Shown piece after piece: positions 7,933-15,789 of a DNA stretch of 38,071 nucleotides; the first letter of the stretch is position 1, and the number at the start of each line of letters is the position of its first letter. The position numbers and the translations under genes are program-made. The notes under the pieces were generated by a model. It was not told the DNA's origin. It made no database searches and was given only the letters and a program-made list of their open reading frames with translations. Origin of the DNA: Chthoniobacteraceae bacterium (GTDB taxonomy: Bacteria; Verrucomicrobiota; Verrucomicrobiia; Chthoniobacterales; Chthoniobacteraceae); NCBI GenBank assembly GCA_947476045.1, contig CANJNZ010000042.1:1-38071 (forward strand). The letters run 5' to 3'.

Positions 7933-8385
7933 CTACCAAGCGGTAACGTAATAGTAGAGGACACCGTTGGAATAAGTAAGAATGTGGGCAGAACCCCCAG
8001 AACGAAAACTGTAATATGCGCCGCGATAATTGTCCGGAGGTGTCCACCAAGCTTCGGGACAATACCCCAATTCCGGGCATCCTTCGGGCAGTGAGTCGCC
8101 GATGACGGGCTGAAGTTCTTGCTGGCGAGCGTAACTATGAAAGAACTCCTGACTGCAACGTGCAGTAATGAATCTGGCAAAATCACCGGTGAAGCCATGG
8201 TCTTCATAGTAATCGTGAATGTCAGATGCGGAGAATTGAAGCGGGCGAATTGGGCCGAACCACCAATTCTGCAGCCAGAAAACTACGACCAATACAGAAA
8301 CAATAGCGAGTGGGCGAAGCCAGCGGGAGAATAACGAACGCGGTTTGCTGCTGCTATTCGATTTCACGAGGGAGAAGAAAAGCAA
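7933..8385 (-). CDS. Orphan single-pass membrane protein (island gene)
   Basis: A 150-residue reading frame (144 if the GTG at 8367 is used). It has a basic N-terminus, one hydrophobic helix (LAIVSVLVVVFWLQNWW) and then a soluble domain rich in Tyr, Trp and Cys (EDHGFTGDFARFITARC ... GYCPEAWWTPPDNYRGAYYSF). I recognise no family. The first possible start is a TTG at 8385, directly at a GTTAGAT box on the minus strand (8385-8391), the position expected of a cassette gene following a recombination site. Base composition is visibly lower in GC than in the flanking ruvB and mgtE genes, consistent with transfer. Confidence 0.65.
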   Translation of the reverse strand: MLFFSLVKSNSSSKPRSLFSRWLRPLAIVSVLVVVFWLQNWWFGPIRPLQFSASDIHDYYEDHGFTGDFARFITARCSQEFFHSYARQQELQPVIGDSLPEGCPELGYCPEAWWTPPDNYRGAYYSFRSGGSAHILTYSNGVLYYYVTAW

Positions 8386-8461
8386 TCTAACATAGTATTG
8401 AGCCGCAGGGAAGTTGGCGGGGTGGGATGGAGCATGGCTGAGGGAGCGAAGCGGGTTGGGC
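8385..8461 (-). other. Possible attC-like site containing repeat copy 2
   Basis: On the minus strand GCCCAAC (8455-8461, fits RYYYAAC) and GTTAGAT (8385-8391, fits GTTRRRY) bracket 77 bp. Inner boxes CTCAGCC and GGCTCAA pair only partly and the left spacer is long (12 bases) for a classical attC. The repeat shared with 7831-7896 occupies 8408-8474. It could be a divergent attC site or another kind of interspersed repeat. Confidence 0.4.
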
Positions 8462-8474
8462 GTTCCTTAGCAAA
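8408..8474 (-). repeat. Imperfect ~67-bp direct repeat, copy 2
   Basis: Second copy of the repeat at 7831-7896; the distance between copies is 577 bp and encloses exactly one small gene. Confidence 0.6.
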
Positions 8475-8525
8475 CCGAGAGTGGGGCTGACGAATCCGGT
8501 CGAGCGTCCGTGCTGCGCGCACCGC

Positions 8526-8762
8526 CTATTTGCCTGCTTTTGGTTTTGGAACCGCAGTGCCTTCGTAGTGCAACTCACACATCGTGAAGCCGTCCGCCGT
8601 TTTCATCAGCAGGACAAACGACACCTCGACCGAATAGACGTTCTCGTCCTTCCGAATCATCCGCAGCGTCGTGCCGGGCGTCCCGGAAAAGCAGCAAAAC
8701 TGAACGCGCTTTTTTTCACCATCCGAACGTTCGTGGTTGATTCGCGTTTCGTCATTCGCCAT
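8526..8762 (-). CDS. Small hypothetical, possibly a C-terminal gene fragment
   Basis: A 78-residue frame whose convincing part is only the last ~45 residues (MIRKDENVYSVEVSFVLLMK ... ELHYEGTAVPKPKAGK), which look like a beta-strand-rich domain end. The first ~25 residues derive from a short ATTCG-rich direct-repeat tract (GTCATTCGCCATTCG) just before mgtE and are probably not natural protein. Either a shorter start inside is used or the gene lost its 5' part when the sequence next to mgtE was rearranged. Family unknown. Confidence 0.4.
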   Translation of the reverse strand: MANDETRINHERSDGEKKRVQFCCFSGTPGTTLRMIRKDENVYSVEVSFVLLMKTADGFTMCELHYEGTAVPKPKAGK

Positions 8763-8771
8763 TCGCCTTTC

Positions 8772-10172
8772 ATGCTAGGCACGCTGCTAGGACCGGAAAT
8801 CAAGGAGATGATCGCGCGCCGCGACTTCGCGGGGCTGCGCGAGACGTTTGCTGATTTCCCCCCGGCAGAGGCGGGCGAGGTGATCGCGGAGTTGCCGGAG
8901 GAGGAGCGCGTGGTGGTGTTCCGCATTTTGCCGCACGCACTGGCGGCGGATGTTTTCGAGTATCTCGATAGCGATGCGCAGGAGGCGCTCTTAAAGGCGA
9001 TGGGCACGGCGCAGGCGGCGAACATTCTGAATGAGATGTCGCCCGACGACCGCACGGCGCTGCTGGAGGAATTGCCGGGCGCGGCGGTGGTGCAGATGTT
9101 GCAGCTTCTTTCGCCGGAGGAAAAAAAAGTCGCGCAGGCGCTGCTGAATTATCCCGAGGGCAGCGTGGGCCGTTTGATGACGCCGGATTTTGTCTCCGTG
9201 CGCGACGACTGGACGATCCAGCGCGTGCTCGATCACATCCGCGCGAATGGTCGCGATTCGGAAACGCTGAACGTGGTGTATGTGACGGACGAGCGCGGGC
9301 GGTTGATAGACGACGTGCGCATCCGCGAATTCCTGCTGCGTCCCACGGACACGCTGGTGCGCGATATTCACGACAGCAGTTTCGTCGCGCTCCGGGCGAC
9401 CGATCCCGGCGAGACGGCGCTGGAGACTTTCAAAAAATACGACCGCAACACGCTGCCCGTGACCGACAGCGAGGACAAGCTGCTCGGCATCGTGACGATT
9501 GACGACATGCTCGACGTGCAGGAGGAGCAGACGACCGAGGAGATTCAAAAACTCGGCGGCACCGAGGCACTCGACGAGCCCTACATGGACGCGCCGCTCT
9601 GGGAGCTGGTGAAGAAGCGCGCGGTGTGGCTCATCGTGCTTTTCCTCGGCGAAATGCTCACGACGACCGTGATGGTCGGCTTCCAAGTGCAGTTGGAAAA
9701 AGCCGTGGTGCTCACTTTTTTCCTCCCGCTCATCATGTCCGCAGGCGGCAACTCCGGCTCGCAGGCCAGCACGCTTATCATCCGCGCGATGTCGCTCGGC
9801 GAGGTGCGGCTGCGCGATTGGTGGCGCGTGATGAAAAAGGAAATTGCATCGGGGCTCATCCTCGGCGGCATCCTCGCGGTGATTGGCTTCCTACGCATCG
9901 TGATGTGGGTGCAGCTTTCCATGCACGTCTTCCACAGCGCAAATCCCTACGGCATTCATTACGTGTCGGTCGGGCTCGCCGTGGCCATCGCCGTGCTTGG
10001 CGTGGTGCTTTGGGGAACGATCAGCGGCTCGATGCTGCCGCTCCTTTTGAAAAGACTTGGCCTCGATCCGGCGACATCGTCCGCGCCTTTCGTGGCGACG
10101 CTGGTGGATGTGACGGGGCTGATCATCTACTTCTACGCCGCCACGCTCATCCTCACCGGCAAGGTGCTGTAA
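8772..10172 (+). CDS. mgtE: Magnesium transporter MgtE
   Basis: A 466-residue MgtE, a Mg2+-gated Mg2+ channel of the inner membrane. Domains in order: the N-terminal helical domain (ALAADVFEYLDSDAQEALL, MSPDDRTALLEELPG), tandem CBS domains (MTPDFVSVRDDWTI ... YVTDERGRLIDDV; FKKYDRNTLPVTDSEDKLLGI), the plug helix and five membrane helices. Family signatures SAGGNSGSQAST and TSSAPFVATLVDVTGL are intact. ATG 8772 gives the standard MgtE N-terminus; the frame is open further upstream but that part overlaps the opposite-strand island. No Mg2+ riboswitch was evident upstream. Confidence 0.96.
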   Translation: MLGTLLGPEIKEMIARRDFAGLRETFADFPPAEAGEVIAELPEEERVVVFRILPHALAADVFEYLDSDAQEALLKAMGTAQAANILNEMSPDDRTALLEELPGAAVVQMLQLLSPEEKKVAQALLNYPEGSVGRLMTPDFVSVRDDWTIQRVLDHIRANGRDSETLNVVYVTDERGRLIDDVRIREFLLRPTDTLVRDIHDSSFVALRATDPGETALETFKKYDRNTLPVTDSEDKLLGIVTIDDMLDVQEEQTTEEIQKLGGTEALDEPYMDAPLWELVKKRAVWLIVLFLGEMLTTTVMVGFQVQLEKAVVLTFFLPLIMSAGGNSGSQASTLIIRAMSLGEVRLRDWWRVMKKEIASGLILGGILAVIGFLRIVMWVQLSMHVFHSANPYGIHYVSVGLAVAIAVLGVVLWGTISGSMLPLLLKRLGLDPATSSAPFVATLVDVTGLIIYFYAATLILTGKVL

Positions 10173-10220
10173 ACTTTCCCTCTTGCAGCGGAGGGCGCTC
10201 GCGCTGAATGTCGTCGAGCT

Positions 10221-10568
10221 ATGGAAAAACCAATCATCACCGCCTGGCTGAAAACATCGTGTGGCTGGAGCAATGGCGTCCGCGCCGTGCTCAAGAAATA
10301 CGACCTCGCTTACGAGGAGAAAGACATCATCAAAAATCCCGCGTTCCGCTGGGAGATGGAGCAGAAAAGCGGACAGGACAAACAACCCACGCTCGAAATC
10401 AACGGCACGATGCTGCCCGACGTTTCCGGTGAGGAACTCGAAGCCTGGATGCTGCAAAACGGCATCGTGAAAGAAAACGAAGTGCCTGTGAACGTCCCGC
10501 TCAACAGTGCTTGCACCGACGAGCAGCACGAAGCGATGCGCACCGGCACGCCTCTGCAATTCAAGTAG
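10221..10568 (+). CDS. Monothiol glutaredoxin-like protein
   Basis: A 115-residue thioredoxin-fold protein. The active-site sequence TSCGWSNG (Cys14) resembles the CGFS site of monothiol glutaredoxins with Trp instead of Phe, and the cis-proline region is QPTLEINGTMLPDVSGEEL. Monothiol glutaredoxins mostly carry or transfer iron-sulfur clusters. The C-terminal ~30 residues (NVPLNSACTDEQHEAMRTG) extend beyond the usual fold and contain one extra cysteine. ATG 10221 is used; a second in-frame choice is not needed. A strong terminator follows 25 bases after the stop. Confidence 0.82.
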   Translation: MEKPIITAWLKTSCGWSNGVRAVLKKYDLAYEEKDIIKNPAFRWEMEQKSGQDKQPTLEINGTMLPDVSGEELEAWMLQNGIVKENEVPVNVPLNSACTDEQHEAMRTGTPLQFK

Positions 10569-10593
10569 TCCCGACGACTGCCCGAATTTTCTC

Positions 10594-10627
10594 AAAGCCG
10601 CGCCTTCCCCAAGGCGCGGCTTTACTT
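10594..10627 (+). terminator. Rho-independent terminator after glutaredoxin gene
   Basis: AAAGCCGCGCCTT (10594-10606), a CCCC loop and AAGGCGCGGCTTT (10611-10623) form a perfect 13-bp stem with a weak T-rich tail. Confidence 0.85.
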
Positions 10628-10655
10628 TACCCGAGACCCAGCATTTCTCCGCACC

Positions 10656-11735
10656 GTGAAGCCATTCATCAAACCCAAGTCCGCCACGCCCGAGCCAGCC
10701 AGCGCGCCGAAAGTCACGCCCAACGAACTGACCATCCTGACCGTCGCATCCGGCATCGCCGACGCGGATGAGCGCGCTGCGTATTTGGATCGCGTCTGCG
10801 GCGGTGACGACGCTCTGCGCGCACGCATCACCGAACGCCTCGCCGCACGCGGTGCGACGCCGACGACCACGGAGCGCGCGGAACTCGTCCGCACCGTCGC
10901 CGCCCACGCACCGACAAACACCGTCGCCATCGTCCCCATGTCCGGCATGACGCTCAGCGCCACACAAAGCACACCGCGACAAAGCCCCTTCCCCTGGGTG
11001 CTCGCCACGATTCTCGCAGCAGGCATCGGCGCACTGGCTGTATTTTTCGTGAATGAAAAAGACGCCCGCGTAAAAGCCGAAACCTCCGCCCACGACGCAG
11101 CCCGCGACAAAACCGACGCCGAACGCGAACGCGAAGATGCGCAGGCAAAAGCACTGGAGGCTCGCACCATCGCCGAACGCACCGAACAAAAACGCGCGGA
11201 AGCCGAACACCAGCGCGACGACGCCGAAAAACAAAAAGCCGCCGCCATCGCCACCGCTGCAAAGAGCATCGCCGAAGCCGAGCAACTCCGCACCGCCACA
11301 AAGACCGCGCAAACCACCGCCGAAGCCGCGCTCGCAAAATCCGCCGAAGCACAAAAAGCTGCCGCAATCGCACACGCCGACACGCTCGCGAAATTCGCCG
11401 CGGCACTCATCGAAGAAGGCCGTCACGCCGACGCCGAACCCGCCGCGCGCCAATGCGTCGAATTACGCACAGCAAACAACGCCGACGCATGGTCTGTCTT
11501 TGAATCCCACTATCTCCTCGGCGCAGCGCTCATGGGCAGGGGCAATGTCACGGAAGCCGAACGCGAACTCCTTGCCACCGCCCAGGGCATGAAGCCCCTC
11601 GCCGCTCAAGCCGACCCCGCCAACCGCGCCCGCTACATCACCGCCGTAAAAAAACTTTCCCAACTCTACACCACCACTGGTCGTAAACGCGAAGCCAACG
11701 AATGGCGTCGCAAACTGGAACCATTTTCGCGCTGA
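10656..11735 (+). CDS. Membrane coiled-coil/TPR protein resembling a kinase-less STPK
   Basis: A 359-residue protein starting at GTG 10656. Residues ~35-70 (ADERAAYLDRVCGGDDALRA) match the short helical segment that precedes the kinase domain in many planctomycete and verrucomicrobial Ser/Thr kinases. There is no kinase domain. A single membrane helix follows (FPWVLATILAAGIGALAVFF), then an Ala/Lys/Glu-rich coiled coil of about 120 residues and a C-terminal TPR-like region (EEGRHADAEPAARQCVELR, LGAALMGRGNVTEAERELL). The order segment-TM-coiled coil-TPR equals the non-kinase parts of those kinases, so kinase loss or modular reuse is likely. It may act as a membrane scaffold. Confidence 0.75.
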   Translation: MKPFIKPKSATPEPASAPKVTPNELTILTVASGIADADERAAYLDRVCGGDDALRARITERLAARGATPTTTERAELVRTVAAHAPTNTVAIVPMSGMTLSATQSTPRQSPFPWVLATILAAGIGALAVFFVNEKDARVKAETSAHDAARDKTDAEREREDAQAKALEARTIAERTEQKRAEAEHQRDDAEKQKAAAIATAAKSIAEAEQLRTATKTAQTTAEAALAKSAEAQKAAAIAHADTLAKFAAALIEEGRHADAEPAARQCVELRTANNADAWSVFESHYLLGAALMGRGNVTEAERELLATAQGMKPLAAQADPANRARYITAVKKLSQLYTTTGRKREANEWRRKLEPFSR

Positions 11736-11854
11736 ACACCGGCATTCAGTTTCCACACATGCAGATGAACGCACCGCATTTAACGTAATTGAAATCTATG
11801 AATTTCATTCTGCCATTGAACTCCCGTCCAAGTTAGCACTCTAACCACAAAGCC

Positions 11855-12559
11855 ATGCATACACGCCGCACAGCCATCAAAGCAATCGCCACCGCCACTG
11901 CAGCGCTCGCTACCACTAAGGTCTTCGCTCAGGTAACTCCGCCCGCCGAAGTCTTCAAACTGGCACCCCTCCCCTACGACTACGACGCGCTGGAACCTGT
12001 CATCGACGCGGAGACGATGAAGATTCACCACGACAAACATCATTCTGCCTACGTCGCAAAACTGAACGACGCCATCGCCAAAGCGCCTGATCTCGCAGGA
12101 AAGCCCATCGAGGAAATACTCACAGCGCTCGACAACGTGCCGGAAGCCATCCGTCCCGCGATTCGCAACCACGGCGGCGGTCACTATAATCACACGCTAT
12201 TTTGGCAGCATTTGAAAAAAGGCACCGGCGGACCTCAAAACGAACTGCTAAGGCATATCGAGAAAACATTCGGCTCATTCGTCAAATGGCAGGAACTTTT
12301 TTCGGACGCTGCCACAAAACAATTCGGGAGCGGTTGGGCATGGCTCGTCCTCCGCGAACACAAACTCACTGTAGAGGCAACCGCCAATCAGGACACCCCT
12401 CTCAGCACCGGCGGCACGCCAATCCTCGGCATCGATGTCTGGGAGCACGCCTACTACCTCAAATACCAAAATCGGCGCGCTGATTACATCAAAGCGTTTC
12501 AGGATGTCATCGATTGGGAATTCGCTGGCGAGCGCTTCAAAAAACTCAGCGCCAAGTAA
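11855..12559 (+). CDS. sodA: Exported Mn-type superoxide dismutase
   Basis: A 234-residue Fe/Mn superoxide dismutase that disproportionates superoxide to peroxide and oxygen. Metal ligands are His58 (KIHHDKHH), His113 (GGHYNHTLFW), Asp194 and His198 (GIDVWEHAYY). GGGH and Gln179 in TANQDTPL favour manganese. Unlike typical cytosolic SODs it has an N-terminal export signal with a twin-arginine (HTRRTAIKAI...LATTKVFAQ), suggesting folding with metal in the cytoplasm and Tat export to the periplasm. The gene stands alone; the downstream region holds the inverted-repeat element. Gene symbol is by family, and sodB-type naming is possible. Confidence 0.93.
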   Translation: MHTRRTAIKAIATATAALATTKVFAQVTPPAEVFKLAPLPYDYDALEPVIDAETMKIHHDKHHSAYVAKLNDAIAKAPDLAGKPIEEILTALDNVPEAIRPAIRNHGGGHYNHTLFWQHLKKGTGGPQNELLRHIEKTFGSFVKWQELFSDAATKQFGSGWAWLVLREHKLTVEATANQDTPLSTGGTPILGIDVWEHAYYLKYQNRRADYIKAFQDVIDWEFAGERFKKLSAK

Positions 12560-12592
12560 TACGAATTCTACGGTAACACTGGCTGAAATTAT

Positions 12593-12810
12593 TGGCGCGT
12601 AGCGCCAGCCACTACGGTAGCCGTGTGCAAGGAGCGAAGCGACGCAGCCCACGGATCCGCCGCAAGAATCCATGCACCGCGTATGCGGTGCGACAAACGG
12701 TGGCGCGTGAATGGTCGCGCCGACTACGCGGCGCTTGCCGTTTCTTTTTCGATCCGTGGGTTACACTGCGCTTCACCCACGGCTACCGTAGTGGCTGGCG
12801 CTGCGCGCCA
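12593..12810. repeat. 218-bp MITE-like element with 33-bp terminal inverted repeats
   Basis: The left arm (12593-12625) and right arm (12778-12810) are inverse complements at 32 of 33 positions; the core motif is GCGCCAGCCACTACGGTAGC. Inner arms also pair (CCCACGGATC at about 12648-12657 with GATCCGTGGG). Both flanks touching the element read TAT, a possible 3-bp target duplication. It carries no plausible gene; a frame across it is an artefact of the palindrome. It fills the gap between the SOD gene and the DUF1080 gene. It could be a non-autonomous mobile element or large REP-type unit. Confidence 0.8.
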
Positions 12811-12864
12811 TATGGCAGCCAAACTGTAGAAATCGTATAAGCAATCGTCCCACTTGGAGGCAGC

Positions 12865-13629
12865 CTACTCCTTGAAGTCCGTATCCGCTGCGGTCAGATC
12901 TAGTTCCTTGATCCACGCGTTACGGTAGCGGACGTCGTGGCCTTCGCATTGGAGCTTGAGGCCGCCGGGCGTGTCGGTGATTCCTTTGCCGCCCTTGTTG
13001 CCGCCATCGAGGCCGGAGTTCGGCCCGCCGTGGACTTGGTTGATGGGGATGTTGGTGTGGACTTTGATGCCGTTGAAAAACATGGAGACGAGTGGCTTCT
13101 CGACCATTTTGCCGTCCTGAAAACGCGCGGCGCGGAAGGTGATGTCGTAGGAGTTCCACTGGCCGACGCCCTTGTAGGCGTGGTAGGGCGACTCGGTTTC
13201 GTTGATGACGGCGCCCATGCCGTGCTTGGTCTTGTCGCCATCAAGCACCTGGATTTCGTAGCGGTTTTGCAAATAGACGCCGCTGTTGCCACCGGGCTTC
13301 ATGATCAGAAATTCGATGTGCAGACGAAAATCGCGGTAGGCTTTCTTGGTGACGATGTCCGCTGTGCCATACTTCCCGCCAGCGGCGACTGGATCATCGC
13401 TCATCACGGCGCTGCCTTTATCCACGGGATCCTCCACGATTTTCCATTTGATCGGCATCGCGGATTTGAAGCCAGGCCCTTCCCAATAAATCCACTTGTC
13501 ATCCAGCATCGCACGCGAGCCGTCCATGATGAGCTCCGCGCCTGTTGGAGGTTTTGCGCCGACGCCGATTTGGGCAAATGCTGCGTGGCTGAGAGTGAGT
13601 GCGAGTGCGGTGAGGAGTCGTGCTTTCAT
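12865..13629 (-). CDS. Secreted DUF1080 (3-keto-disaccharide hydrolase-type) protein
   Basis: A 254-residue protein with signal peptide (MKARLLTALALTLSHAAFAQ) and one DUF1080 domain of the concanavalin-like jelly-roll type: YRDFRLHIEFLIMKPGGNSG, VYLQNRYEIQVLDG, QWNSYDITFRAARF and a C-terminal GGLKLQCEGHDVRYRNAWIKEL. These are the conserved blocks of DUF1080 proteins, some of which hydrolyse 3-keto-glycosides in the periplasm. The substrate is not predictable here. The start ATG 13629 gives a clean signal sequence. It fits the sugar-processing theme of ThuA, oxidoreductase and PQQ-like genes further on, but is not in an operon with them. Confidence 0.9.
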   Translation of the reverse strand: MKARLLTALALTLSHAAFAQIGVGAKPPTGAELIMDGSRAMLDDKWIYWEGPGFKSAMPIKWKIVEDPVDKGSAVMSDDPVAAGGKYGTADIVTKKAYRDFRLHIEFLIMKPGGNSGVYLQNRYEIQVLDGDKTKHGMGAVINETESPYHAYKGVGQWNSYDITFRAARFQDGKMVEKPLVSMFFNGIKVHTNIPINQVHGGPNSGLDGGNKGGKGITDTPGGLKLQCEGHDVRYRNAWIKELDLTAADTDFKE

Positions 13630-13724
13630 GATGAGATGGATGCTTGTTCAGCGTAACAAGCAGCGACGCACGAAAATCTTGGCCCTCTTTCCTACCGCGC
13701 TGATGAATTTACCGCCTGCGGCGA

Positions 13725-14186
13725 CTAAGCCTTCGCGACAGTTTTTACAGCAGCCTTAGCGTGTTTGGCCTTCTGCTTGTCACCATCCTGCGTGTTGTTT
13801 TGGGCAGCGGCTTTGTTTGCGGCTCTCATGTGTGCAGCTAGTGCTTTCTGGTGAGAATTGTCGTTATTAAAACGAACGACACCATGCGGCTTGCCTACAT
13901 GGACCTGACTAACGATTTTGCCCTGCCTGTCTTCCATTCCGGCCTTGGCGTAAAGAGCGGCGATCTCTTTTTCGTCGAGTTCTCCGTCATGATTCGTGTC
14001 TCCAATGAGCTGAGCGTTCGCTGATTGATTTTCGCTGCCTGCAATCTGCGCTCTCTTTTCCTTGTTTGCGCCAGCCGCTGCTTTTGCAGGCGCGGGCGTG
14101 TCCGTCTTCTTTGCGCCCTTGTGGCAGGCAAAAGCTGGCGTCGAGAAGGCGATTGCAAGGGCTAGGATGAGACTGATTTTTTTCAT
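13725..14186 (-). CDS. Secreted single-EF-hand protein
   Basis: A 153-residue protein with a signal peptide (MKKISLILALAIAFSTPAFA) followed by Cys21, and one canonical EF-hand loop DTNHDGELDEKE (residues 63-74) that should bind calcium. The rest is Ala/Lys-rich and probably flexible; HVGKPHGVVRFNNDNSH is the only other ordered-looking part. Its signal peptide and upstream region closely match those of the EF-hand gene at 17407-17766, including a shared 28-bp promoter-like element, showing either duplication or common regulation. It lies 88 bases beyond the FecR-LamG gene, behind its own promoter. Confidence 0.8.
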   Translation of the reverse strand: MKKISLILALAIAFSTPAFACHKGAKKTDTPAPAKAAAGANKEKRAQIAGSENQSANAQLIGDTNHDGELDEKEIAALYAKAGMEDRQGKIVSQVHVGKPHGVVRFNNDNSHQKALAAHMRAANKAAAQNNTQDGDKQKAKHAKAAVKTVAKA

Positions 14187-14211
14187 ACTGGTGTGATTGG
14201 TTGCGCGATGT

Positions 14212-14239
14212 AATAGCACGCGCCTGCAATTTTAGGACA
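14212..14239 (-). promoter_or_regulatory. Candidate ECF-sigma promoter of EF-hand gene
   Basis: On the minus strand TGTCCTAAA and GTGCTATT stand with starts 20 bases apart, 25 bases before the ATG at 14186. Exactly the same two blocks and spacing occur before the EF-hand gene at 17766. Taking TGTCCT and GCTATT as hexamers gives a 16-base spacer, normal for ECF sigma factors. Confidence 0.6.
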
Positions 14240-14274
14240 GCTAAATTAATGGTTTTTACCCAAGCAGTTCGGAC

Positions 14275-15789
14275 TCAGTTTGCGGCGACGGTATCTGGGG
14301 AGAGAAGCTGGTTCGTCCGCATGAGGTGGCGGATTTCCTGCGGCGAAAGCTGGCGGTCGGCGATGAGGAATTCGTCGAGCAGGCCTTGAAAGCGTTCGCT
14401 GCTTCCCGCTGCGCCGCCGAGCCAGAGCGCGCCCGCGTTTTCATCGCTGCGACGAAGGGCATGGCGGCCCGAGGGCGTTTCGAGTCTGCCATCCACATAG
14501 AGCGCGAGGCCGGGCTTTGTGGCGTTTTTTGGATTCGCGCCAAAGACGGTGGCGATGTGGTGCCAGCGTCCATCGCGCAGTGGCGTGGAGCCGATGAACC
14601 AGCCGTTGCCCGACTGCAATCGCAGCGCGCCCGGCGTGCCCTGCCCCGGTCGCGTGTTCGTGAGAAACTCGAAGAACGTTCCCTTGCCCATGGAGACACC
14701 GGCCAGCGCGCCATCGTTGGTTGGCGCTGTTTCGGAAAGTCGCGTCCAGAACGCCACAGTGCGTGCGCCACGTGGAAGCGCAGCGTCGAGCTTCGCAGTC
14801 GTGCTACCATCAAATGCGAGCGCCTTTCCCCATCGTCCCTCGCTCCAATGCTGCGAGCTTCCTTCGATGCGCAATGCTCCTGCGGAAAAGCCGTTCGTCT
14901 CCGAGGCCGCCACGTCGCCGGTGCCCTCATCAAAATGCCAGCGTGCATACGCCATCGGCCTCGCGCGGCGGACCATCGCGATTTTTCGCGCGAACCGCTG
15001 AAACTTCGCATCACTGTCGCGCACTTCGCTACCGCCGTTCTTTGCAAAACGCCGCGACTGCTTTTCGCGAAGCACGGATTTTTGCGAATGCCCGGTGTTG
15101 CGTGGCTGCACTTCAACCGCGCCTTTCAACACGAAAACCTCCGCCGCGCCATCGTCGCCGGCGGTCATGCTGAACTCGGTGCCGAGATCCACCACTTGCA
15201 CGGTGGCATTCGTGAGCGTGAAACCAATCGCCTCCTGCGGAACATTCGCCTTCACCGTGCCGCGCTGAAGCTCTGCCTCCCACGCGGAGCGCACGTCGAG
15301 CGTCGCCGGACCTTCGAGCACGAGCTGCGCGCCAGAGTCGAAGGTGATTTCTGCAAAGCCGGATTTTAGTTCGAGACGCTGTCCGGGCGCAAGTTCATCG
15401 CCGGGAGTCGCGGCAGCCCACTGGCAGTCTTTTGCCCCCGTAATTTGCGCGACCATTTCATCGCCATCCGCCGCAGCGTCGCCGCTCTTTCCGCCCATGA
15501 GCGAGCGACCAATCCATACGCCGATCAAAATCACCGCTGCCGCAGCGAGCGGAGAAATCCAGCGACGCCACTGAGGCGGACGAATGATGTTCAGCGGCTC
15601 AGGTGTCTGCATTTCCGACGCATAGCCGATGAGACTCGCCGAAAGAGCCATCGTGCGGACGTAAAAACGCCGCGCCTCATCGCTGGCGAGCAGCATTTCC
15701 TCCATGCGCGAACGCTGCGCATCCGCGAGCGTGTCATCCATCAATGCGCTACACAGTTCATTAAGCTCGACCCGCTCGATGTCGTTCAT
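14275..15789 (-). CDS. FecR-LamG membrane protein, probable anti-sigma factor
   Basis: A 504-residue protein. An N-terminal cytoplasmic helical segment (LCSALMDDTLADAQRSRMEE) precedes one membrane helix (~residues 78-98, WISPLAAAAVILIGVWIG). The extracytoplasmic part has a FecR domain with the signature VVDLGTEFSM and a C-terminal LamG/concanavalin-like domain (YARWHFDEGTGDV, RTVAFWTRL, DGRWHHIATVF, LYVDGRLE, GLLDEFLIADR). FecR proteins paired with ECF sigma factors control sigma activity from the membrane; LamG domains usually bind carbohydrate or protein. It overlaps the sigma gene by 4 bases (ATGA), so translation is coupled. Confidence 0.88.
   Translation of the reverse strand: MNDIERVELNELCSALMDDTLADAQRSRMEEMLLASDEARRFYVRTMALSASLIGYASEMQTPEPLNIIRPPQWRRWISPLAAAAVILIGVWIGRSLMGGKSGDAAADGDEMVAQITGAKDCQWAAATPGDELAPGQRLELKSGFAEITFDSGAQLVLEGPATLDVRSAWEAELQRGTVKANVPQEAIGFTLTNATVQVVDLGTEFSMTAGDDGAAEVFVLKGAVEVQPRNTGHSQKSVLREKQSRRFAKNGGSEVRDSDAKFQRFARKIAMVRRARPMAYARWHFDEGTGDVAASETNGFSAGALRIEGSSQHWSEGRWGKALAFDGSTTAKLDAALPRGARTVAFWTRLSETAPTNDGALAGVSMGKGTFFEFLTNTRPGQGTPGALRLQSGNGWFIGSTPLRDGRWHHIATVFGANPKNATKPGLALYVDGRLETPSGRHALRRSDENAGALWLGGAAGSSERFQGLLDEFLIADRQLSPQEIRHLMRTNQLLSPDTVAAN

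Noticed and set aside
9891-11453. 520-codon minus-strand frame opposite mgtE end, glutaredoxin and the coiled-coil gene
   Set aside because: Product is Phe/Gly/Cys-biased low-complexity sequence opposite three convincing genes and crosses a perfect terminator.
12592-12840. Frame inside the inverted-repeat element
   Set aside because: The palindrome reads open in several frames on both strands; no start context or protein-like composition.
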